Part shown: piece after piece, positions 33,380 through 41,669 of the stretch | Numbering within the stretch: the first letter of the stretch is position 1 | Layout: the number at the start of each line of letters is the position of its first letter | Assembly (NCBI GenBank): GCA_035762085.1 | Contig: DASTPT010000048.1 | Coordinates: 1 to 45,454, forward strand | Direction: 5' to 3' | Source: HRBIN12 sp035762085 | GTDB lineage: Bacteria; Actinomycetota; UBA4738; HRBIN12 | DNA: 45,454 nucleotides | Position numbers and translations under genes: made by a program | Notes under the pieces: generated by a model | The model's input: only the letters and a program-made list of their open reading frames with translations | Told to the model about the DNA's origin: nothing | The model's database searches: none

Positions 33380-34170
33380 CAGCGGAGCCCCTCGAGCCAG
33401 AGCGGGAGGTCCTCGGGGTGCACGCCCAGGCTCACGCCCGCGGCGGCGAGCTCCTCCGGCCGGCCGTCGAACAGCACCCGGCGCTTCAGGACGACCACGC
33501 GGTCCAGATCCGACACCACGGCCGACAGCTCGTGCGACACGAGCAGCACGCCGGCGCCGTGCTCTTCGATCAGGTGGACGAGTGATCCGCGGAACCGCAG
33601 CTGCGCCTCGACGTCGATGCCCGCGATCGGCTCGTCGAGCAGCAGCAGGTCGGGCTCGGAGGCGAAGGCTCGCGCGATGAACGCCCGCTGCTGCTGCCCG
33701 CCCGAGAGTTCGTTCAGCGGCGTGTGGGCCAGGTCGCCGAGCCCCACGGACCCGAGGGCGTGCCGGACGAACTCGCGATCCGAGCGCCGCATCGGCCGCC
33801 ACCACCCGCGGCGCGAGAGCCGTCCGGCGAGCACGATCTCCTCCACGGTCGCCGGCACCTCCGAGTCGAGCCTCGGACGCTGCGGCACGTACCCGATCCG
33901 CGCTCGGTCGACGTCGCCCGGACGCTCGCCGAGGAGGCGCACGGTGCCCGCCGCGGGCGTGAGCGATCCGAGGAGGACCTTCAGGAGCGTCGACTTGCCC
34001 GAGCCGTTGGGACCCACGAGCGCGACGAACTCCCCGGCGCGCACCGACAGACTCACGTCCTCGAGCACCGACGCCCGCCCGTAGCCGAACGAGATGCCCT
34101 CGGCCCGGACGAGGAGTTCGCCGCTGGCTCGCCGTCCGACGTCGCCGCGCTCAGTCGCAGTCAAGCGCAC
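33379..34170 (-). CDS. znuC: Zinc ABC transporter ATP-binding protein
   Basis: 263 aa. Walker A LVGPNGSGKSTLL, Q-loop YVPQRP, signature LSGGQQQR, Walker B LLLLDEP with the following IAGID, and H-loop LLVSHELSAVV. It is a short metal-type ABC ATPase (ZnuC/MntA group). The GTG start at 34170 overlaps the znuA stop by 20 bp; a later start before GELLVRAEGISFGYG would also be acceptable. Powers import through ZnuB. Confidence 0.93.
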   Translation of the reverse strand: MRLTATERGDVGRRASGELLVRAEGISFGYGRASVLEDVSLSVRAGEFVALVGPNGSGKSTLLKVLLGSLTPAAGTVRLLGERPGDVDRARIGYVPQRPRLDSEVPATVEEIVLAGRLSRRGWWRPMRRSDREFVRHALGSVGLGDLAHTPLNELSGGQQQRAFIARAFASEPDLLLLDEPIAGIDVEAQLRFRGSLVHLIEEHGAGVLLVSHELSAVVSDLDRVVVLKRRVLFDGRPEELAAAGVSLGVHPEDLPLWLEGLR

Positions 34171-35080
34171 CCCGCAGCGTCCGGAGGTTCCGCCGCATGA
34201 CGGAACCGTAGTCCTCTCCCGCCTCGAGCTGCGACTGGGTGAGCCCCTCGAGCGGGTTCAACACCGCCGTGTCGACGCCCGCCTCGCGGGCGAGCGCCTC
34301 GGCGACCTCGGGCGAGACCAGCTCCTCGGTGAAGACCGTCGTGACCCCTTGCGTCCGCACGAGCTCCTCGAGGGCAGCCAGCCGCGCCGGGTCCGGCTCC
34401 GCCTCGGGCGAGATCCCGACGATCGGTTGCTGCGCCAGGTCGTACGCGTCCACCAGGTATCCGAACGCGTCGTGGCTCACGACGATCGTCCGTCGGTCGC
34501 ACGACGCGAGACCCTCGCGGAGCTCGTCGTCGAGCGCCCGGAGCTCGGCGTCGTACTCGTCGGCATCCACGCGGTAGGTCCCGGCGTGCTGAGGGTCGCG
34601 CTCGGCCAGGGTCCGAGCGATCGTCCCCACGACCGTACGGAACCGGGTCGGATCCAGCCACACGTGCGGATCGACCGACCCGCCGGCGTACAGCGTGTCC
34701 ACCCCGTCGAGGACGTCGACCACGACGCCCTCGGCGTCGCCGATCGCGTCCTGGATCGACGGCTGGAACCCACCGCCGACGAACAAGACGACGTCGGCGA
34801 CCAGGAGCGTCTCCAGGTCGTCGGGTGCGAGCTCCAGGTCGTGCGGCTCCACGCCGGGCGGCACGAGGTTCTCCACGTCGACCAGGTCCCCGCCGATGCG
34901 CGCCGCCGCCTCGGCGAGCGGGTACACGGTCGTCACCACCCGCAGGCGCCCGCTCTCGCTCCTCGCGTCGCGGGCGCAGGCCGGCGCGAGTATTCCGATG
35001 GTCACGGCGACCGCGATCGGCCATGCGACGACAACGACGCCCCCGCCGATCCGAGAATGAGAACGATTCCTATTTCCCAC
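34151..35080 (-). CDS. znuA: Zinc ABC transporter substrate-binding lipoprotein
   Basis: 309 aa with the GTG at 35080. A hydrophobic segment GVVVVAWPIAVAVTIGILAPAC gives a lipobox Cys. Metal-binding histidines appear in VEPHDLEL, VDPHVWLDP and VVSHDAFGYL, and the fourth ligand would be in FTEELVSP. This is the A-I/ZnuA cluster 9 pattern; the His-rich loop of many ZnuA proteins is absent. I chose GTG 35080 over the upstream TTG at 35116 because that TTG is the first triplet of a TTGACG -35 element, and a TACGCT -10 lies six bases before the GTG, so the transcript is probably leaderless. Confidence 0.85.
   Translation of the reverse strand: MGNRNRSHSRIGGGVVVVAWPIAVAVTIGILAPACARDARSESGRLRVVTTVYPLAEAAARIGGDLVDVENLVPPGVEPHDLELAPDDLETLLVADVVLFVGGGFQPSIQDAIGDAEGVVVDVLDGVDTLYAGGSVDPHVWLDPTRFRTVVGTIARTLAERDPQHAGTYRVDADEYDAELRALDDELREGLASCDRRTIVVSHDAFGYLVDAYDLAQQPIVGISPEAEPDPARLAALEELVRTQGVTTVFTEELVSPEVAEALAREAGVDTAVLNPLEGLTQSQLEAGEDYGSVMRRNLRTLRGALDCD
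35053..35076. promoter_or_regulatory. Zur-like box at the start of znuA
   Basis: An AT-richer imperfect dyad in GC-rich DNA: AGAATGAGAA and TTCCTATTTC arms around CGA, related to the Fur/Zur family pattern with AATGA and TCATT half sites. It begins two bases inside the predicted leaderless znuA transcript. Bound Zn-Zur would block transcription start or escape. Confidence 0.5.
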
Positions 35081-35086
35081 CGTGGC

Positions 35087-35116
35087 AGCGTAGGAGCGCC
35101 GAGGGCGGCGCGTCAA
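35087..35116 (-). promoter_or_regulatory. znuA promoter, TTGACG-N18-TACGCT
   Basis: On the minus strand the -35 TTGACG (35116-35111) and -10 TACGCT (35092-35087) are 18 bp apart. Six bases then lead to the GTG at 35080. The -35 overlaps the last codons of the gntR gene. Confidence 0.6.
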
Positions 35117-35556
35117 CGTCGCGAGATCGAACGGGCTCCCCCGTGAGAGCTCGAGGGCTCGAGCGCTCGGTGGACGGCCCGCAGCGCCTCCGCGCGATCG
35201 ACGCCGAGCTGCCCCGCACGCCGCGCGAACGCCGACGCCGCCGAGCGCAGGTGCTCCTCGACCTCGTCCGAGCGCTCGGGGAGCCGCTCGGTCACGTACG
35301 TACCGTGACGTCCGCGCGTGACGACGAGGCCCGCCTCCTCCAACCCACGGTACGCGCGCGCCACGGTGTTCGGCGCCAGGCCCAGGTCGGTCGCGAGGTC
35401 GCGGATCGGCGGCAGCCGCTCCCCCGGCGCGAATCGCCCGCGCTCGATCCGCGCCGCCAGTCCGTCACGCAGCTGCGCAGAGAGTGGCGCACGCGAGGCA
35501 GGGTCGAGGGCGATCCGCACAACGTCATCATGCGCCGCGGTTGAGGGCGACGCCAC
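35113..35556 (-). CDS. GntR family regulator, YtrA-type
   Basis: 147 aa, GTG start. A GntR winged HTH (about 18-88) shows APLSAQLRDGLAARIERGRFAPGERLPPIRDLATDLGLAPNTVARAYRGLEEAGLVVTRGRHGTYV, and only a short helical tail follows, as in the YtrA subfamily. Such regulators usually sit with ABC transporter genes and repress them. The gene is divergent from the LLM oxidoreductase across 22 bp and lies upstream of znuA on the same strand, with the znuA promoter inside its 3' end. Target unknown. Confidence 0.87.
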   Translation of the reverse strand: MASPSTAAHDDVVRIALDPASRAPLSAQLRDGLAARIERGRFAPGERLPPIRDLATDLGLAPNTVARAYRGLEEAGLVVTRGRHGTYVTERLPERSDEVEEHLRSAASAFARRAGQLGVDRAEALRAVHRALEPSSSHGGARSISRR

Positions 35557-35570
35557 CGGCGGGCTAGCGT
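35541..35570 (+). promoter_or_regulatory. LLM oxidoreductase promoter, TTGAGG-N18-TAGCGT
   Basis: TTGAGG (35541-35546), an 18-bp spacer and TAGCGT (35565-35570) precede the ATG at 35579 by eight bases, so the leader is one or two nucleotides. Confidence 0.5.
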
Positions 35571-35578
35571 GTGGCGCG

Positions 35579-36616
35579 ATGACGGTTCACGTCGGGCTCG
35601 GATTGTTCACGGGACAGGTTCCCGCGGGCTCGGACCGCACGTTCGAGCGCGAGTACCGCGACACCCTCGAGCTCGTCCGGCTGGCGGAGGCGAGCGGCTT
35701 CGACTCGGCATGGGTGAGCGAGCACCACGGAGCCTCCGACGGCTACCTGCCGTCGCTCCTGCCGATGCTCGCGGCGTTCGCCGCGGTGACCGAGCGGATC
35801 GCCCTGGGCACGGGGGTGGTCCTCACGCCGTTCCACGACCCGCTGCGCCTCGCGGAGGACGCCGCGGTCGTCGACCAGCTCTCGGGCGGGCGCCTGATCC
35901 TCGGGCTCGCCAGTGGGTGGCGCGAGGAGGAGTTCCGCGCGTTCGGCGTCCCGAGGGCCGAGCGCGTCCAGCGAACGGTCGAGACCGTCGAGATCCTCCG
36001 GCGCGCCTGGACCGGACGCCGCTTCTCGTTCGAGGGCCGCGCGTTCCGCTACGACCGGGTGCGCGTCACGCCGCCCGCCGCCCAGCGCGGGGGCCCGCGG
36101 ATCTACCTGGGCGGCTACGCCGAACGCGCGGTTCGCCGGGCCGGGCGGCTCGGCGACGGCTACATCACGGACGATGCCGGGATCGACGAGGTGCGGGCCG
36201 CCGTCCAGATCGCGGAGGAGGGAGCGCGACAGGCCGGGCGCGACCCCCGGAGCCTCGGCCTGGCGCTGCTGCACAACGCGTTCGTCGCCGAGGGGGGCGA
36301 CGCCTGGGAGACGGTGCGGGCCGGCGTCCTGCACCAGATCGGGGCGTACTCGGCGTGGGACGAGGACCACGACACGCCGGACCACGACTCGCTCGAGCCG
36401 GCCGTCCGGGACGAGGGCGAGCTCCGCCGTTGGACGCCCGTCGGCACGCCCGAGGAGGTGACCCGCGCGCTGCGGCCGCTCGCCGACGCGCACGGCGACC
36501 GACCCAAGTTCCATCTGATCGTCCGGCTGCACTACCCGGGGATGGCGCTCGAGACCGCGGCTCGGGCCGTCGAGCTGTTCGCGGGCGAGGTCATCCCGGC
36601 GCTCAAGAGCGCCTGA
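35579..36616 (+). CDS. LLM class flavin-dependent oxidoreductase
   Basis: 345 aa. Luciferase-like (bacterial luciferase/F420-dependent) TIM barrel: HVGLGLFTGQV at the N-terminus, LAEASGFDSAWVSEHHG, RIALGTGVVLTPFHDPLRLAEDAAVVDQLSGGRLILGLASGWREEEF and a C-terminal VGTPEEVTRAL. The EHH motif is typical of the flavin- or F420-binding subgroup. The substrate cannot be inferred; members act as monooxygenases or F420-dependent reductases. It appears monocistronic, with its own leaderless-type promoter. Confidence 0.9.
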   Translation: MTVHVGLGLFTGQVPAGSDRTFEREYRDTLELVRLAEASGFDSAWVSEHHGASDGYLPSLLPMLAAFAAVTERIALGTGVVLTPFHDPLRLAEDAAVVDQLSGGRLILGLASGWREEEFRAFGVPRAERVQRTVETVEILRRAWTGRRFSFEGRAFRYDRVRVTPPAAQRGGPRIYLGGYAERAVRRAGRLGDGYITDDAGIDEVRAAVQIAEEGARQAGRDPRSLGLALLHNAFVAEGGDAWETVRAGVLHQIGAYSAWDEDHDTPDHDSLEPAVRDEGELRRWTPVGTPEEVTRALRPLADAHGDRPKFHLIVRLHYPGMALETAARAVELFAGEVIPALKSA

Positions 36617-36657
36617 GCGGCCCTCGGAGCGATCCGGTGTTGGCGCGGGGCGAGGCG

Positions 36658-36683
36658 TCAAGCCCCCACCCCGCTCGTCCGAT
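36658..36683 (+). promoter_or_regulatory. Sigma-28-like promoter (site 1)
   Basis: TCAA (36658-36661), 16 bp, then TCCGAT (36678-36683), continuing GC. It is upstream of the PAS-HisKA gene, whose GTG is 31 bases further on after GGGAGG. It shares pattern and spacing with sites at 39742 and 44497. Confidence 0.45.
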
Positions 36684-36714
36684 GCGGTAAGGGCAGATCC
36701 CGCCGGGAGGACGC

Positions 36715-37851
36715 GTGATCGAACCGGAACGGCAACGCAGCACGCCCGCCGACGTCGGCGCGGCCGCAGCTCCCCTCGAGGGCGCCGACGGCTCGGGGGC
36801 GGTGGACTACCGCGGGCTCGTCGAGCAGATCCCGGCGATCACCTACACGACGATCCACGACCGCGGCTCCCCGGCGGGTCAGAGGACGACGTACGTCTCC
36901 CCCCAGGCGGCCCGGATCCTCGGGTACGCCCCCAGGGAGTTCCTGCACGACCCGCAGCTGTGGCGCACGCTCCGTCACCCCGCCGACCGGCCGAGGGTCC
37001 TGGCCGCCGAGCGCGCGGCCGAGGTGACCCGCCAGCCCTTCCACGCCGAGTACCGGATGACCGCGCGGGACGGCCGCCAGTTGTGGTTCCGAGACGACGC
37101 CGTCGTCCTGGAGCGCTCCGGCTCCGGGGGCACCCTCTGGCAGGGCGTGATGTACGACGTCACCGCCGAGAAGGTCGCCGAGGAGCAGGCCCGCCGGGCC
37201 GAGCTGCGGTACCGGAGCCTCGTCGAGACGCTGCCGGCCGTCGTCTTCATCGACCAGCTCGACGAGCGAGCCTCGAACGTCTACACCAGCCCCCAGTCCG
37301 AGCGCCTGCTCGGCTACACGACGCAGGACTGGGACGACGACCCGGACCTGTGGGCGAAGATCCTCCACCCGCTGGACCGCGACCGCTGCATCGCCGCGCA
37401 GGCGCGCCACGTCGAGACGGCCGAGCCGTTCGACGAGACGTACCGGGTCGTGGCGCGCGACGGCCGGATCCTGTGGGTCCGCGACGTGGCGGTGATCGTG
37501 TACGACGAGGACGGCACGCCACTGTACTCGCAGGGCTTCCTGCTGGACATCACGGCGCAGCGGGAGGCCGAGCTCGCGCTCCAGGCGGCGGTGGAGCGGG
37601 AGCACGAGGGCGCCGAGCGCCTGCGCCAGATGGACGAGTTGCGCGGCACGCTCCTGCGCAGGCTCTCGCACGACCTTCGTGGTCCGCTCACCACGATCCT
37701 CGTCGCCGCCTCCATCCTGGAGCGCCCGGGCCTCAGCGAGGAGGACGTCGCCGAGATCGTGGCCGGGATGGCCGACCGCGCACGGTACATGGATCGCCTG
37801 CTCACCGATCTGCTCGACCCGGAGCTCCCCTCGGCGACGACCCCTCCTTGA
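36715..37851 (+). CDS. PAS-PAS-HisKA protein without an ATPase domain
   Basis: 378 aa, GTG start. Two PAS_3-type domains (about 30-150 and 165-285) share the motifs YRSLVETLPAVVF, YTSPQSERLLGYT and RDGRILWVRD. A HisKA dimerisation helix pair follows with phospho-acceptor His319 in RRLSHDLRGPLTTIL, and then the protein stops at PELPSATTPP. No N, G1, F or G2 boxes of a HATPase_c domain exist in it or in the 55 bases after it. It resembles the full kinase at 39780 and may be a phosphotransfer partner or a truncated sensor. No membrane segment, so the signal is cytoplasmic. Confidence 0.85.
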   Translation: MIEPERQRSTPADVGAAAAPLEGADGSGAVDYRGLVEQIPAITYTTIHDRGSPAGQRTTYVSPQAARILGYAPREFLHDPQLWRTLRHPADRPRVLAAERAAEVTRQPFHAEYRMTARDGRQLWFRDDAVVLERSGSGGTLWQGVMYDVTAEKVAEEQARRAELRYRSLVETLPAVVFIDQLDERASNVYTSPQSERLLGYTTQDWDDDPDLWAKILHPLDRDRCIAAQARHVETAEPFDETYRVVARDGRILWVRDVAVIVYDEDGTPLYSQGFLLDITAQREAELALQAAVEREHEGAERLRQMDELRGTLLRRLSHDLRGPLTTILVAASILERPGLSEEDVAEIVAGMADRARYMDRLLTDLLDPELPSATTPP

Positions 37852-37906
37852 GACACCCGGCGCCGCGTGGGACGATGCCTGACGTCCGCGTCCGAGGGAG
37901 ATCGCC

Positions 37907-39691
37907 ATCCGAGCCGTCCGGTCGCTAGCGCGCGCCGCCTGGGCGCTCGCGGGCGCGCTCGCCCTCGCGACGACCGCCCTCGTCCCGGCGGCGAGCGCCG
38001 TGACGGCGTCGATCGACGTGACGACCTCGGCGACGGTGGTCGACCTCGGGGACGACGTCACGATCGCGGGGACACTGTCCTCCGGGCCGGCGTGCGTCGG
38101 CGGTCGCGGTTTGGCGCTCGAGTGGCGCGCCGCCGACTCCGGCGTCTACGCGACCGTGGGACGGGGCACGACCGATGCGGACGGCACCTTCGCGTTCGAG
38201 CAGGCCCAGCAGCACTCCGGACGGTACCGCGTGACGGCCCCGGCCGCGGACTCGTGCGAGGCGGCGGTCTCCGACCCCATGCCGGTGCGCGTCCGGGTCC
38301 GGGTCGACAGCACGCTGCTGGCGGGATCGCTCGCCGTGGGCAGCTGCGTGGAGGTCACGGTCGCCGTGACGCCGCCGAAGCCGGGACAGACGGTCGAGCT
38401 CCAGCGACGGCGCGGCGCCACGTGGGAGACCGTCGAGACGCTCACGCTCGACGGCGCCTCGCGGGCCGGCGCGTCGCCCTGCTTCGCGTGGGACGACCTG
38501 GGCGTCGTCGAGCTCCGCGTCCGGTGGCCCGCGCAGGACGCGGTGAACGCGACCGGGACGGGAACGACGCTCGGACTGCGGATCGAGCTCGCACGGTGGA
38601 TGCGGCGGATCGAGGATCTGATCGGCACGCGATCGATGTCCGTCTCGGTCGGCGACGCGGGCTCGTTCCTGTACGAGCAGGCTCCCCGGGCGCTGCGTAC
38701 GCCGGCCTCGAACACGAAGCTCCTGCTCTCGATGGCCCTTCTCGACCGGTTCGGGCCGGACGACGTCGTCCCGACCAGCGTCGCCTCCGCCGCCGAGGTC
38801 CGCCACGGTGTCCTGCGCGGCGATCTGTGGGTGCTCGGACGCGGCGACCCCGAGGTCGACGCCGGCACGCTGGCGGCGCTCGCGCGGCGGGTGGCCGCGC
38901 ACGGCATCACGCGGATCGCCGGCCGCGTGCGGGGGGCGACGACCTACTTCCTGCACGACTGGGACGCGCCCGGCTGGCGCGACAACGCGCGCGACTACGT
39001 GGCGATGCCGACGGCGCTCGCGTTCGAGGGGAACGTCGACCGTCGGGGACGGGCCGTCACGGACCCGGAGGAACGGGCCGCCCGGGCGCTCACCGGCAGG
39101 CTCGAGAAGCTCGGCGTCGCGGTCCGCGGCCGTCCGGGCGCGGGCAGGCCGCCGAGCGACGCGGCCGAGCTCGCGTCGGTGGCCTCGCGCCCGCTGCGGC
39201 CGGTCCTGGGACGGCTGCTCCGTCCCTCGGACAACTTCTATGCCGAGATGCTGGGCAAGCGTCTCGGCGCGGCACGGTCGGGGCCGCCCGGGACGATCGC
39301 GAAGGGGGCGGCGGCGATCGAGGCGTGGATCGGGTCGCACGGCGTCTCGTTCGACGTGAACGACGGCTCGGGGCTCTCGTACGCGAACCGCGTCTCGACG
39401 CACGGCATGGTGCGCCTGCTGTGGGTGGCCGAGGCCGAGGCCTGGGGCCGCGCGCTCTTCCGCGCGCTGCCCTCGGGGGGACAGGGGACGCTCCGGCACC
39501 GGCTGGCCACGGTCGAGGTCCGGGCCAAGACCGGGACGCTCACCGACATCTCGGCGCTCTCCGGGTGGGTCTGGCTGGAGCGCCTCGAGTCGTGGGGTGA
39601 GTTCTCGATCCTGTCCAAGGGGATGCCGAAGTACCGCGCGGCGGATCTCGAGGACAAGATCGTCCGGATCCTGCAGAACCAGGCTCGTTGA
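37907..39691 (+). CDS. D-alanyl-D-alanine carboxypeptidase/endopeptidase, PBP4 (S13) type, with ATC start
   Basis: 594 aa if begun at ATC 37907. Signal peptide IRAVRSLARAAWALAGALAL up to a PAASA cleavage site, two Ig-like beta domains (about 33-205), then the S13 peptidase: Ser268-x-x-Lys271 (PASNTKLL), Ser441-Asp-Asn443 (RPSDNFYAE) and Lys541-Thr-Gly (RAKTGTLTD). These enzymes trim or cleave peptidoglycan stem peptides outside the membrane. GAGGGAG lies six bases before the ATC. The next usable start, GTG 38000, would delete the whole signal peptide, and an in-frame TGA at 37880 excludes anything longer. Confidence 0.85.
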   Translation: MRAVRSLARAAWALAGALALATTALVPAASAVTASIDVTTSATVVDLGDDVTIAGTLSSGPACVGGRGLALEWRAADSGVYATVGRGTTDADGTFAFEQAQQHSGRYRVTAPAADSCEAAVSDPMPVRVRVRVDSTLLAGSLAVGSCVEVTVAVTPPKPGQTVELQRRRGATWETVETLTLDGASRAGASPCFAWDDLGVVELRVRWPAQDAVNATGTGTTLGLRIELARWMRRIEDLIGTRSMSVSVGDAGSFLYEQAPRALRTPASNTKLLLSMALLDRFGPDDVVPTSVASAAEVRHGVLRGDLWVLGRGDPEVDAGTLAALARRVAAHGITRIAGRVRGATTYFLHDWDAPGWRDNARDYVAMPTALAFEGNVDRRGRAVTDPEERAARALTGRLEKLGVAVRGRPGAGRPPSDAAELASVASRPLRPVLGRLLRPSDNFYAEMLGKRLGAARSGPPGTIAKGAAAIEAWIGSHGVSFDVNDGSGLSYANRVSTHGMVRLLWVAEAEAWGRALFRALPSGGQGTLRHRLATVEVRAKTGTLTDISALSGWVWLERLESWGEFSILSKGMPKYRAADLEDKIVRILQNQAR

Positions 39692-39741
39692 TCGGACCTC
39701 CGGCGTCCGGCTCCCGGGCGATCGCGTGGGCCCTTCGGCCG

Positions 39742-39767
39742 TAAAGCGCGTCCCCTATCCGGCCGAT
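39742..39767 (+). promoter_or_regulatory. Sigma-28-like promoter (site 2)
   Basis: TAAA (39742-39745), 16 bp, GCCGAT (39762-39767), twelve bases before the ATG of the PAS histidine kinase. Closest of the three to the sigma-28 consensus TAAA-N15-GCCGATAA. Confidence 0.5.
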
Positions 39768-39779
39768 GGATGAGGTGCG

Positions 39780-41669
39780 ATGGACGCTCGGCTCGAAGCA
39801 TCGGCTCCCGATCGCGAGGGGCTCCTCGAGCGCGTGTTCCTCGGGAGCACGCTGGGCATGGCCGTGTGCAGGCTCGAGGACGGGCGGTTCCTCGAGGCGA
39901 ACGAGGCCTTCTGCTACCTGGTCGGTCGCGGGATCGGGGAGCTCCTCGGCGTCTCGGTCTTCGACATGGGCCTGTTCGAGACGATCGGCGAGCGCCGAGC
40001 CCGCGAGCTGCTCGAGACGCGCGGCGTCCTCGAGGGGTTCGACGCCTCGCTCGAGACGCCGTCCGGCGAGACCCGGTTCGTGCGGTTCTGGGCCGAGACG
40101 CTCCAGGGTGAGGACCCGCTGGTCGTCGTCCGCGCCTCCGACGTGGACGGGCGCGCGACGGCCGGCTCTCGGTACCACGAGATGCGCGAGGCCGAGATCC
40201 GCTACCGCGCCCTCGTCGAGAACATCCCGGCGATCACGTACACGCAGGCGGAGGACCCGAGCAGCCCGACCGGCTTCCGCGACGTCTACATCAGCCCGCA
40301 GACGACCAGGATCCTCGGGTACACGCCCGAGGACTGGCACGCCGATCCCACGCTGTGGGTGACGGCGACCCACCCGGACGACCGGGCGCGCGTGATGGAG
40401 GAGGACCGGCGCGCCGCGGCGCACGCATCCCGGTTCCAGTCCGAGTACCGCATGATCGCCCGTGACGGGCGGACCGTCTGGTTCCGGGACGAGGCCGCCG
40501 TCGTCGAGGACCCGCTGAGCGGGCTGTCCTTCTGGCAGGGCGTGATGCTGGACATCACCGAGGAGAAGCGGCTCGCCGAGGCCGGCTCGACCAGCGAGGC
40601 GAAGTACCGGACCCTCGTCGAGACGCTGCCCGCGATCGTGTACCTGGGCGAGTACGGCGATCAGGGTGACTGGCTCTACATCAGCCCCCAGCTGGAGCAC
40701 GTGCTCGGCTACACGCCGCAGGAGTGGCTCGCGCACCCGGGCCCGATGAACACGTTCACCCATCCCGACGATCTCCCGGCGGCGCGCGAGGCCGAGGAGC
40801 GCTCGCTCGCAACCGGCGAGCCGTACCGCGCCGAGTACCGGATGCAGGCGAAGGACGGCCGCTGGGTGTGGATCCTCGACGAGGCCTCGGTGGTCCGCGA
40901 CGAGCTCGGCCGGCCGCTGTTCATGCAGGGCATCATGTACGACATCACCGATCGCAAGCGCGCCGAGGAACGGCTCCTCGCGCTCGACCGCCTGAAGAAC
41001 ACCCTGCTGCACACGCTCTCGCACGACCTGAAGGAGCCGCTCACCGCGATCCTCGGCGCGGCGAGCACGCTCGAGCGCCTGGACGACGAGCTGACGGCGG
41101 AGGAGCGCACGAGCCTGCTCGGCGTGCTCGCGAACCGGACGCGCGGGATGAGCTCGCTGCTGACCGACCTCCTCGACCTGGACCGACTGGACCGCGGCAT
41201 CGCCGAACCGCGGCGCTTCCCCGTGGATCTCGGCGCGCTGGCCACGGAGCTGGTGCGCCAGACCCACGTGCTCCGGGGCCGCGCCGTCGAGCTGGACGTC
41301 TGCCGGTGCGTCGGGAACGTGGATGCGCCGAAGGTGGAGCGGATGCTCGAGAACCTCCTCTCCAACGCGGTCCGGTACTCGCCTCGGGAGGGCCGCATCT
41401 GGCTCCGCGTCCGGGAGGCGGAGGGCGGCGCGCTCCTGGTGGTGGAGGACGAGGGGCCGGGCGTGCCGGACGAGCTCAAGACCGCGATCTTCGAGCCGTT
41501 CCAGCGCGGGCACGAGTCCTCGGCGCTGCCCGGCACCGGGATCGGGCTCTCGCTCGTCGCGCGGTTCGCCGAGATCCACGGCGGCCGTGCGTGGGTCGAG
41601 GACCGGCCGGGCGGCGGGGCGTCGTTCCGAATCCTCCTGCCCGACGCCGACCCGGGCGATGCGGACTAG
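39780..41669 (+). CDS. PAS-domain sensor histidine kinase
   Basis: 629 aa, soluble. A divergent PAS domain (about 12-125) and two PAS_3-like domains (about 140-265 and 275-400) resemble those of the neighbouring HisKA protein: YRALVENIPAITYT, YISPQTTRILGYT, ARDGRTVWFRD. HisKA has His415 in HTLSHDLKEPLTAIL. HATPase_c has the N box NLLSNAVRYSP (Asn529), G1 EDEGPGVP and G2 GTGIGLSLVARFAEIHGG. No response regulator gene is in the window, so it is an orphan kinase. Its stop overlaps the iclR stop on the opposite strand. Confidence 0.92.
   Translation: MDARLEASAPDREGLLERVFLGSTLGMAVCRLEDGRFLEANEAFCYLVGRGIGELLGVSVFDMGLFETIGERRARELLETRGVLEGFDASLETPSGETRFVRFWAETLQGEDPLVVVRASDVDGRATAGSRYHEMREAEIRYRALVENIPAITYTQAEDPSSPTGFRDVYISPQTTRILGYTPEDWHADPTLWVTATHPDDRARVMEEDRRAAAHASRFQSEYRMIARDGRTVWFRDEAAVVEDPLSGLSFWQGVMLDITEEKRLAEAGSTSEAKYRTLVETLPAIVYLGEYGDQGDWLYISPQLEHVLGYTPQEWLAHPGPMNTFTHPDDLPAAREAEERSLATGEPYRAEYRMQAKDGRWVWILDEASVVRDELGRPLFMQGIMYDITDRKRAEERLLALDRLKNTLLHTLSHDLKEPLTAILGAASTLERLDDELTAEERTSLLGVLANRTRGMSSLLTDLLDLDRLDRGIAEPRRFPVDLGALATELVRQTHVLRGRAVELDVCRCVGNVDAPKVERMLENLLSNAVRYSPREGRIWLRVREAEGGALLVVEDEGPGVPDELKTAIFEPFQRGHESSALPGTGIGLSLVARFAEIHGGRAWVEDRPGGGASFRILLPDADPGDAD

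Noticed and set aside
35080..35116. TTG at 35116 as znuA start
   Set aside because: It coincides with a TTGACG -35 element and adds an Arg-rich stretch before the signal segment; a -10 precedes GTG 35080 by six bases.
37852..37906. A frameshifted ATPase domain after the PAS-HisKA gene
   Set aside because: The 55 bases to the next gene are too short, and no frame shows N, G1 or G2 box residues.
37875..37928. ATG 37875 (17-codon frame) as start of the PBP4 gene
   Set aside because: It is in another frame and ends at a TAG before the peptidase; it cannot supply the signal peptide without a frameshift.
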